From Acanthaster planci (taxonomy: Eukaryota > Echinodermata > Asteroidea > Valvatida > Acanthasteridae): DNA of 50,377 nt. Below are positions 1 to 11,200 of the stretch, one piece after another; position 1 is the first letter of the stretch, and the number at the start of each line of letters is the position of its first letter. The notes under the pieces are model-generated. The model was not told the origin of the DNA, ran no database searches, and worked only from the letters and a program-made list of their open reading frames with translations. The translations under genes and the position numbers were made by a program. Location: assembly GCF_001949145.1 (NCBI RefSeq), contig NW_019091682.1:1-50377 (forward strand), in the 5' to 3' direction.

Positions 1-280
1 AATTCTCAACCTGTTAAGTAATAATGCTTTTACCCACATGGCCATTTGCTGGCATTCTGACATGAAGGAGAACAAGGGTCTTTACACTTTTTGTACATAG
101 TGGTATCACCAAGATGAACAGCTTTATTAAAGAGAATTTCAGCTTATTTTATTTGCAGCTAATTTTTTTTTCTAGTTTTTGTTTTGAAATAATTTTGGTG
201 GTGGTAGGTATAAACATGTACACATATACTTGTAGTGTGGGAGGAATATATGAAATGTACAACAGCTGTGTATTTCCAGT

Positions 281-286
281 AATAAA
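281..286 (+). terminator. Candidate poly(A) signal, plus strand
   Basis: AATAAA followed after about 15 bases by GT-rich sequence (GGTTTTGTCGTCTGTTTG). The T-rich DNA before it has no coding frame and could be the 3' UTR of a plus-strand gene lying left of the window. Confidence 0.35.
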
Positions 287-1479
287 CATCTTCAGTTAAG
301 GGTTTTGTCGTCTGTTTGTATTTGATAAAATGGTTGCAGTTCAGTGTGCCTTCCCTGTCAATGGGGTCTGACCAAGTACATGTACCTCTTGACCACATAC
401 TTTCCCCAAGATCAGCTTTCACTTCAGAAGGCAAGCATTTGTTTGCAGCCATACGTGCATGTCATACATTTTAAAGTACAATATGTCTATATTGTGCATA
501 AAAATAACTGAATTTATTCATCAGATTGCAAATAGACCAATCCAAGGAGATAACCGAACCATGGTTGCACTCACATGCGAGTTCTTAAGCTTGACATGCG
601 TGCATTTGACACCCAAGTGGTTAAAGAGGCATGTAATATGTGTGTATTACCTGTCCATGAATGTTGTGCCACCTCCTTAGTGGCTTCTATTTCTGGTTGG
701 CAAATTACACCATTGATCACCACTTGTGGCATGTACACCTATGGTTGTCAATATTATGCTGGTCAAGTTCTGGATGCCTTCTGCCATTGATTAAGCTTTG
801 CAAGCTTGTAATCACTACCTAGACAGAAATATCATGCACAGCTCTGCAGCTGTTAGGCACCTGTCCATATGTACGTTTTTTGGTGCGTTGCGTACATGAT
901 GCATTTATACGTTTCACTTTCATGAACACGAAAATTGACCCATTAACATAACACACGTGCATTGCGTTTGGATATGCTATGCTTGGCGCAGGTGTTGACA
1001 CACATAGGGAAAGGCTCTTTCGTCTGAAAATGGGGGGTGCTTATTGGAAGGCATGGGTCAGTGAGTTCACCCTTTGCTGTCACTTGTTGACATCACAAAA
1101 GCTTTTTGATTTTTTAACAGAGCTGCCATGTTTTCCATATGCCGCCATGGCATTCCTGAGGCAGTGGTCGGCACAGTTTAAAACAATTAGGCTGTGTGGC
1201 AAAGTGCTATAATGGTAGATGGAACCATCTTGGAGCATTTAGCATTTCTGCACAGTGATCTACTTATTCTTAAAGAAAGCCACTGCTTGCTTGGATTCTG
1301 GAGTCCTAACAAACCGATGTCAGTTTAGGAGAGATCCAGCAAAGCTGCTTAATGGCCTTGACTTTGAAGACAACTTTACCAGGAGCCCATAATGCACAGT
1401 TGCCCAGGACAGGCTCAGCCACTGCAGCAGTCAGTCTCATAATCAGTGTACCAAAGAGTGAGATGTCCTTAAATTGTGA

Positions 1480-1620
1480 GGCCTTGCCCTACACTTCAAG
1501 TCAATCCAATTAAACATGCAACTGATTTCAGATATCTTGGATCAATAGCAGCATCATGTACAACCACGGAGGAAGGACACAGGAGTTACAACTCTGGCAC
1601 ATCACAGTGCTCAATGATCA
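1480..1620 (+). pseudogene. Possible LINE reverse-transcriptase scrap
   Basis: A short open stretch reads NPIKHATDFRYLGSIAAS. The DFRYLGS pattern is typical of the region C-terminal to the reverse-transcriptase active site in several non-LTR retrotransposon families. The flanks have stops and no other recognisable RT blocks, so this is weak. Confidence 0.25.
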
Positions 1621-4600
1621 TCGCCGCCCGGTCAGACAAACAATAGTAAACATTCCAAAAATGCCTGATTACTGCCTGCAGCTTTGCTGGACAAGTACCA
1701 GTGGGACCAGTAATATCCTAGCAATACCTGTGGAATTTTCTTTGCAGTTAACTTCACAGTGACCAAGAAATAGAAAGAAATTATCTGGCATTAGATTTAC
1801 TTTTACCTTCATGAATAAATTATTATAAAGATTTTGATGCACTTTTCCATTATCCATACAATGTTTGTAATTTTATGTTGTCACTCCAAAACATCAGTTT
1901 TCAAAGTCTTTCTACAAATTTGGCTAAGACTGGCCAACAACATGTTGACCACCACAGGACAGTTAAAATCACGAAAAACAAAATGCGCCGTTTTATCACA
2001 AGGAGTGATCATGAAATCTCATAAAAATTCCTTTTTGTGTAAATTCAGCAATAAAAATAATTCAAATAAAACAAGATCTTACAAACAACTTGGCTGTTTA
2101 TTCCCAAAATATGTCAAGAAGAAAGTGATCGATAAGGGCAATAACTGCACATGAACACTTACAGCACACAGCCTAATACAAGCAACTGAGCGAGCATTAG
2201 ATGCTTTGATGTTGTCAGGTCATACCAAGCACCAACGATGGCATGAATATTCAACTTCCTATACTGCAGTAAACAATGTTTCAAGGATGCAGATTACCAT
2301 TGCGGTAATGATCATGGGGTAAAAAAGGGGCTTATGGTTGTGAAACAGGTGGTGCATAGCAAGCATTCGCTGCGCTCTGGCTATGGACATACCGGGCAAG
2401 CCAGAAAGCAGTAATTGGACAGATGTTGTAGCCGAGCCAGTTAAACTCCTTCTGTGTCCTTCCTCCATAGTGCAACTGACCCTGAAAGCCACAATGCTCT
2501 TGCCTGGACAACCTTTGGAAGTTGGAACAATTGTGAAGAAGCCCGTTGTTACTAATAACCACCAAAGTGAGGTTGTTCAACCTAACATGTTTATCACAGA
2601 CACATCCTCCACGGCCAAACGATCACAAGAATACCATTTTTTTCTCTTACACATTGTATTACATGTACGTCCTATTAATGACTCAATTTATAAATCTACA
2701 AAAATACTCTGTATAAATATTTTCAAAAACAAAGTGTACCACCTATACATTAACACAAATTTTACATTTTGGACCAAACTTCAAGAAAGTCTCGGAACAG
2801 ACTGTCAAATAACCTTTCACAAGCTTTTTCACATAATTTTTCTTCATAAGCCACGTAGTCTGCACTTGATATAGATGCATTATTTCATAGTTACTGCAAT
2901 GCTAAATTACTGCATTGCAAATACTACAATGATTATTCCTGAACCCATACACTGCCCTAAAATGACTCCTCAGTTGTATACATGTATTTACATTTAAATA
3001 TTTCCTTACAAAAAAAAGACTTAGTATCTACATGACTCTAAATTTCTAAATATCTTTCAATTTCTAAAATGGGAAATAAATTTTTTTCAACTCCTTTTCC
3101 ACTTGCATGTATTCATAGTAGATAACATTTCAGAATTTTGTAATCAAACCAACCAACCCTGCATTTGTGTTTTATTGATTTTATCTATATGTGCATCGCA
3201 GATGGTGTTTTACTCAATTAGCACATCTGTTGGGGTCTAACCGATAGCTCAAAATATTCTGGAGCTGAAAAGGAATGCTTTATAGTGTGGCAGCATTTTG
3301 TTTACTACGACATCTGGGTGGACTAGTATCAACATTAACCCTCCTATGCAAAGATGCAATCTGCACCAAGTTGTCCTATCAGTCAAAATCACTCAAATGG
3401 CATATGATAATTATGTCTATGTACTGTAGAAGGACAAGTGGAAGGAATTTTGATTGGCTGTGGCTGCTATTAATACACAACAGTAGAAGGTAATGATATC
3501 GGATGACTCCAGCCTTGATTTCAATGAGCTATCTAGTTTAGCACAGAGAATAGTGGCCATCACGGGTGTCACCAGGATTTTATCTGGGGAGTGGGGGGTA
3601 AACCACTGACTGTGTAAGGGGGTCACCCCCCCGCGATCCTCATAGTGGTCATGCTTCATGGTTTGTTTGTATGTTACTCAGGACAAAAAGGAATCTGGTT
3701 TGATATCTAGAAGCAATAAGACGGTGCTTTTTGATTTGGTGGACACCCACGTACATGTACCAAATGCAAACACAAAAGAGTTTATTAAGAACTAAAGTTA
3801 CATGGCCGTAAATCGGGGGGGGGGTAGTCCCTTCCACTTTGAGGTAGGGAAATGGGCCATTGAATCCTCCCCCTTGCCCTTTTGTGATGAGCCCAAAAAA
3901 TTTAAAGGGATTATGAAAACTTGTAGGATTTCACCAAAAAGGGGAAGGGAAACAATTTTATTAAGCCATAAATATGCCATTCTAGTGTAAGATTTTTCAT
4001 GAATTTGATGCACACTAGAGATGTACATCTTCATCAGGAATATTGCCCCCTATATAGAGTACTTGGTGTAGCCCCCCCCCATTTTAAAATTTCCATGGCC
4101 AGCCAAGTCATTCCCCCATTTTTCCCCATCACCTATGCCCCCAATTTCCAACACAGTTTATGCCACTGTAAATTGATGTGTGGTCATAGTTAAAACTTAA
4201 AGGAGACATGCAATGGATATTCAGCTCAACTTTTTGTACACATATTATTATCTGTTACAATAAAATAAAAAGATCCAAGTTTGTTTTCATTTGAAGTGAA
4301 AAGAAGTTGGTAGTTTTTCACTTCTTTGAAAATACTTTTGTCAACATGCACAAGGACACTATCTTGAGATTTTGATGTTGTCATACAATGGCATTCTTTT
4401 TCAAAAGAGCATAATAGTAAAAGCACCAATCCTTCAAAATCACCCAGCAATGCTTTGAAATGTAGAAAAGTGTACACAAACTGTACACAAAGCTATGGAA
4501 ACCCTCCTGTTCCACCCTGAATGACATCACGTTTTTGGTCATGATTATGGAACTCTTCATCAGCATGAAATCCAGTGTTGAAATTTCCCACTTTCAGTGC

Positions 4601-5167
4601 TATAAAGAAAATGAAAAGTCATCCTAACACTTAAATGAAGCTGCGTTTCATGTATTCAAGTCCTAAAACTCCTATTACATCATTCTTTTACAGTTGGTTC
4701 ATACTGGATGCAAATGCATTTGCCTCCATCAATGTGGCCAAGGTACCAGCCGAGTTGTAAAAACTGGAGAAAAGTTTGACTAAACGTTTTGGTGATTCAA
4801 ATCACTGCAAACAAATCACTCCACTCGAACCAAAGGCTGCCAATACTCAAGTCTCAAAACTACAAGTGATAACTGAGGGCCATGGTAAGATGTTAAACAC
4901 TTGTGTTATCAAACCAAACTTTCACTTACTAACTGCTATGAAGATTGTTGGTAATAATATTTGACAACACAATGTATCATGATTTCTTGGAATAAATATA
5001 TTAATAAATAAAATATTGTCTTTAAATGTGTTCCTTCTTTCATTATATTAAGGAATGATTACCAAATCAGAATTTAGTCTCCATCTCTCTGGTGTAAGAT
5101 ATATGGTTTACATATCAGTGTCATAAAAGCATAAATTTGACCTGACCTGACCATACACTGACTCAAC
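1621..5167. other. Intergenic, no gene seen
   Basis: AT-rich sequence without a supported gene. It contains G or C runs (about 3798-3808 and 4071-4080) that may bound a decayed element, and two plus-strand AATAAA motifs near 4990-5010. Short open frames here show no domain, codon bias or splice context. Confidence 0.5.
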
Positions 5168-5272
5168 TCAATCATCTGGATCTAATGACTCATCAGAGTC
5201 ACTTCCTTCAAATGATTCAACTTGACTCACAAAATTCAGTAAATTGTTAAAATACTGGGTACCATCCCCATC
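5168..5272 (-). CDS. Unknown gene, candidate terminal exon F
   Basis: Open frame ending in a stop: GDGTQYFNNLLNFVSQVESF followed by an acidic tail EGSDSDESLDPDD. Serine/acidic tails like this are common at protein C-termini. The acceptor GTTGAG is modest, and linkage to exon E rests only on phase 0 compatibility. Confidence 0.35.
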   Translation of the reverse strand, partial: DGDGTQYFNNLLNFVSQVESFEGSDSDESLDPDD

Positions 5273-8200
5273 CTCAACAGTGTACAAATGGAGTCATCTA
5301 CTGATGCTCTCCAATGCCATCAAGGCTTACTCAGGAGGTTTTTGTACAGAACTAGAGAAAAGACTCTGCTGCTGATGATGTTGCAAATGTGATGTCCCAC
5401 GGCATTCACTTGAGTTCACCCAAGTTTAAAGGTAATGTCTTAAACTTCTGCAAATTCACAGCACCAATATTAGGTGGGACAAATTCATCACATAATGTTC
5501 ACTTTCGCATCAAGTATGAACCAGCTTTAACTTTGATCAAACACAATGCTAGTCAACAATGGTTTAACTAGACAAGTCACAGGGGTTCTCTACACTCTTT
5601 CATTCACTGACTGAATGGACTTGTGAAAATACTGAGAGAACATACCGAGAGGTAAGTTTGAGTGACGACAAGCTGTTGACTACTGGTTGATTTCCTTGGT
5701 AACTTGTACACTAAATACATGTATATCCCGGGTGCCAGGCAAAATCAACTGGTAGTTTACAACTGGTTATCTCTAGAAATTGTCCCAAGCCTTTCTACTG
5801 GGCTAGATGTGACTAATTTATATGATTAAGGCTATTATAAGTCTATCACGCTTAGTTCAATTAATTATAAACAGCTATATCACAAAATACAGCAGGAAGC
5901 CACGACCATGAGTTGCCAATATCATGTCTGACCATAGTTAAACAAAACACATGCAGTGGCTTCAGGAAACAAGAGACAATCAACTCTGAGTGACTTTCAA
6001 ACCCAAACACAAAGCACAAACACTGGATATCACTTTGACAATGTCATATTCTGTCAAGGTGACAATAGAGGTATTTCATCAGACAGCTTGGAGACAGATG
6101 CTGAATCTTGTGAAGTCGCCATCTTCTTCAGTACGCTGTTTTCCAATAATAGTCTCATCACTGTACAGCAACGAAAAAAATTAATAATAACAGATTAAGT
6201 TTGGCAGATAATAAAAATTGAAATGACTAACATCACTCTCGCTTGGCAGCAGCAGTGCAAACAAGGACAGCAAAATGTAATTTTCCGGAAAAAAAGTCAA
6301 GTTTTGTTCTTCCATACAATGATCCTCCCCTCACCCCAAGAAATGTGGTTTGACTATTTCTGAATTGTAACTGCACATCAATGGAAGGCTTTTTTCTACG
6401 ACTAAATCTGTGTTTCATACGCCCATGTAGATACAGCCATCAAATGCAAACACCAGATCTAGACCAGTATTGTATCTGAGACCTTGATGTCCAAGACCAA
6501 GACCGAGACCAAGGCATACGAGACCGAGACCTACTCCTTCAAGACCAAGACTAGGACTTCGAGACCAAGACTTTTGCAGGTCGAGACCGAGACCGTGAAC
6601 ATGACATCCAAAACCGAGACCAACCATAAACCAATGTTTAGTTTTTACCAAAAGGTAAATAGGGACAAACATATGGCAGTACAATTAAGTACAAAGGAAA
6701 AAAAGCTGGTCTTAAACGTGCCTTTAAGACCAGCTCAGGAGAATGGATGTGACAAATGACCGAGCTGCAGGCAAGGGCATTATCAGCTCCCGTTCTACTG
6801 AGCAAGGTCTTAAACATAAGTTTAAGACTGGCCAAGCACATATTTACTCCCATTCATTAATACCTTTTAATTCACAGAGTCAAAAGAAGTCAACAATGAT
6901 GGATTTCCAATGATTCTGTTCTAAAACTTTACTTTCCCTGAACACCCTTGTCCATGTTATGGTATATTCATTTTGTAAGTTGTCCAATAGAATCCCCTTC
7001 AATGAACTTGACGTGCACCAATCACACCTGATGAACTGTCTCCTATCCATGTGCCAGTGCGTGATATACACAGTGAGCATTATCACTTCTCAGCAGGCAA
7101 TATCAAATGTTAATTAATACACAGTCATGTGACACATGTCAACCAATGGGAATAGAAAAACTGTCACAGGTATTTATGAATGTCTATTTGTTTGGGAGGA
7201 TGGATAAGCAGTGGACATAGAGAAGGCAGTCAGGGAGGCAATTCCTAAATTACCCCAGCTCAGCATCTCTGTAGCTGATGTGGATGTTAGAGGATGGAAC
7301 AAGAAGTCTGACTGCAGCACGTTTCTTCAGCACTTCAACTGTGTCCGTGTCCTTCAGACAGAACCTGATAGAGAGATGAAACCAAAATCATGAAATAACA
7401 TCCTTCGATGTCATAAAGTCTGAAATATCTCTATAGTCTACAAGCCTATAATTTTGTTTTGGAAAGGACAAGTTCATTTTCATGAGAAAATTATGTCTGG
7501 CCAACAGTGACAGAGAACTGCGGTCTAAATACTGGGAACAGATCCCCCCAAAATAATTACTAGCTCATTGGATAAGTTAACGGAATTTCAAACAACTGGG
7601 CTGACAATTTTGACTTGCACAATTGTATACATGTGTACATGTACATTAACATTGCATGGAATTCGTTCTGATCTGCTAATATGGCCAGAGAAACGAGGAC
7701 AGAAAGTTCAAAAAGCTACAGTAAAACAAGTCTGTTAAACTTCTCATTGATATTTTTTGTTTTTTAATTAAATCCTACAGGTTGTCACTGTCAAATATTT
7801 CACAACAGACAAACCTGACTGGTACTTTTCCAAAAACAGTTGTAGTGCAAAATGCAAGCTTGAGGCGAGGATAACTTGCATTTGGCTATATTTCATTTGC
7901 ATTTGGTAAGTATACTGCAATGGCAATTTCGAGCCTTGCCTAAAGGGCTTTAATGTGAAACATATACACTGTAGCTTATATAAAGGTTTATAATTTTTCT
8001 GCACATCAACTCTGAAGTTCCTCATCAATACATGTATTTTGCCTGAAAGCCTATTCCCTTTTCTGCCAAAGCTCTAGCTGTGCTGACCTCATATTGTCTG
8101 GATTAACATCTGCCTTCATGTCTTCATCTTCGTCTTCAGATTCAGAAAAATCATGCTCTGTACAGAATTTTAAAAAGGTAAAAGATTTATCATTATTCCA

Positions 8201-11200
8201 TGAAATCTATGGCTCTTTTAACACACACACTCAATTTTGTTATTCTCAATAAAAAATTCTTTGAACTAATATACATGTACATAATGCGCATGCACATCTG
8301 TATGCTGACTGATGTGAATTTCTCAGATTTCTGATACGAATATACATGTATGATTACTGAGAAAATATCAGATTAAGAGAGATCTTCATTTCTGCATGCA
8401 TGAAATTTCAATACTCATACTCAAATAAGAAAGTGAATATGCAACACTGATGATAGAACATCCACATGTGCCAAATCAACAGAACCAAAACATAACTTGA
8501 AACCACAGCCTTTGAGAGGCAAGTCCAAACTCAGCAAATAAAAACCACTTTACTTCGTCAAACTATGCATGGTAAGGGACGGTGACCATTTAGATCCGGT
8601 ATGGAAAGGGCCTAACTCTACCCAGTCCAGTATTAAGCCAGGCCGGTATTCAGCCTGCCGTAGTCCGGTACACAGGCTTGTCTGACCTATGCCCTTTGAA
8701 GTCAGTGAGGCCATTAGTTTATTGCCCCTCAGAGAACAGCAAGAGCTGAACCAAAGAAGACTTACCAAATTCAAACCTACTAGCAAGAGTTGGCCAAAGT
8801 GTTAATTCCTGCTGTTGGCTCGATGTGGATTGTATTGTTTTGACTATTAACTGATGGGCAGTTTGAAGCTTTATAACAACAATATTCTATATCTCGATTC
8901 TTTTGAAATAGTGGGTGTTAAGAAAACAGGAAAACGTTTAACTTCCTATGGCATTCAGTGCCAGTGTTTTCATTAAGGTGCGATATTTTTCAAGTGTAAT
9001 GCTTCATGCAATAAGGGCACTCCACCAATGGATCCAGCTTGATCCGGAATTGTTTTTGCTGAATTTTATTTTCAGATGAGTACATGTTCTGACTGCCTGG
9101 TGGACCATCAAACATAAGGGTGCAAGATTGGCATCTTTTAGACATGCCTTCGCTCGAAGGACAAACCTTTAAACGAAAATAAACACTAACTCTTTTCGAC
9201 TTCCATTAAACTAAATGCGGACAGAATGACTTGTATACCTGTTAGATTCTATGGTAGGAAAACATTTATACATTCTATACATTTTATAACTCAAAACCTC
9301 AGTGGAAAAAAAATTTGACTTATCAGATTTTGAGCAAATGAAAGTTACTGAGCCTTGCACACATGTACATGTACATGAACAGGAAACACTACTTGCCCCC
9401 ACAGTAGCTACTGGAGACGTTTCAAGTGGTTGTTTCCTTACATCCAACAACAAATTCTTCTACAAATCATCAGTTTGCCGAGATTTCATGTTTTTATTAT
9501 GCATGTAAAATTTTCTATTCCACTGAGAAGTATAACACAAACCACCAAAATTGTATACTTTTTGTGACATTTCTCTCGCACACAAAGGTGTGAAGCATAC
9601 AGTGCTTGCTCGATTGGCTAGTGCTGGACACGGGGTTTTTCTGTTTGACCCCATGATCATTTCTTTTAAATCCCTTTGGGGCTCACCATTTTGCATTTCA
9701 AAACGTTTGAGTACAAAAAAAAGTAGTTTAAAAAAATATTGATGTGTTTTTTTGTCTCTTTATTCCTTCATCTTTCCTTTTTTTTACCTTTTTAAAAAGA
9801 TTCGAGTGCAATTTGGCAACACAAAATGGCGCATTCCAAGCACTGTGCCCAGAACATACATGTACATGTATGTCCGTTGTGTCTACACATTGGCAGTGAT
9901 CGGTGACGCTTGAGCGCTTCAGCTGCAATTGGGCAGGGGGCAGAAACCAGGCTTTAGCCATGCATAAAGCTTCCTTCATGTTGGTCACATGCCTGTCCAC
10001 CATGTAAAGAATCATTGATTGGACAGCAAACATGGGGGGTACATTTGGGCCGCGATAGCAATCAGGCTTGCATGAAAGGTAGGATCTTTAGGCAGTGGTC
10101 GAGACAAGTCAGTTACAGTGGTACCAGCAGCAAGCATGCTCTCTTCTAGCAGGCAGAAATGCAATATTAAGACTTTCACGACTGGTACACTGATCATAAA
10201 TGTAACACTGTTGAGTCAATCAACGAGCGATGCAAGCGGATTCAGCAGGAGTTTAAGGAAACTCTACCACTTCAAGATGTAAACCTCTGCTGAGAACTTT
10301 TAGACAGCCCAGTACATCTTTTCAGCTTTCAGAGTCCATTTCATATGTTTGAGGGCATGTACGTAACTGTATTTTTGGTGAAAAATTTGTTTGGTTGAAA
10401 GTAGAAGATGGAATTGGAAATAAAGCTAAAAATGCTAATAAAATGTTTGCCAAATGATAAATATCTGAATTTGTTTGTTAGTTGAAACCAGTTTGTCTGA
10501 TCAGTAGAATAAATATTGTGTGCAAGGATTTACTGGGTATAGTGTTATATTTCAACATCTGTGCTCAAACAAGGAAAAAGGAAAGTTTTGATTGATTTCC
10601 GAGCAAATACGGGAAGCTCAGTGATCATTTTTTAACAGAACAAAAACCATAATTCATTCATTTATATCCAGGAATGGCAAAATTAGTGGTACCTCGGGGT
10701 TTCAAAGGTGTTTGAGAGCATACCGATATTTTTTCAGTGACCTCAGATATCATTTTTCTTACAGAGGGTGTTGAAACCAAAAGAATGTTCCTCACAAGTA
10801 AATGTATCAAACAAGGGGTACATGTACGTGCATAAGAGTTACAAGGTTAACATGGTTAGCAAAGTATTGACAAATGTGTTGGTTTAAGGGGGCATTGTTT
10901 GCAAAACCACATGGCAGGGGCCATTGAGTGAGGCTCCATTGTTGCACTCAAGATAAAATCCTGGTCAACATGCGGGCAGTGTACGGTTCCCTCATGTGAA
11001 AAACCATGCGGGCTGTGGCTTTTTCGGTATGCTTGGGAAGGGTTTCTACTGTTTAGTGTTGAGTGCGAAAAATGTGAAAGGGGTTTCTTCTGGGTTAGAT
11101 TGTGCAAGTCAAACTACAAACAATAGGCTCCAGGATAGAAGAGTGTTTGATCAACCCCCAGACCAGTCTTTAAGTTCGGTAGCTGGTTCAGTGTGAAAGG

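Noticed and set aside
1565-2480. Shared 15-mer GGAGGAAGGACACAG at about 1567 (plus) and 2450-2466 (minus)
   Set aside because: Similarity does not extend convincingly beyond about 20 bases, so a repeat cannot be claimed.
6484-6759. Repetitive Lys-Thr and Gly-Leu peptides on both strands
   Set aside because: Explained by the hexamer simple repeat.
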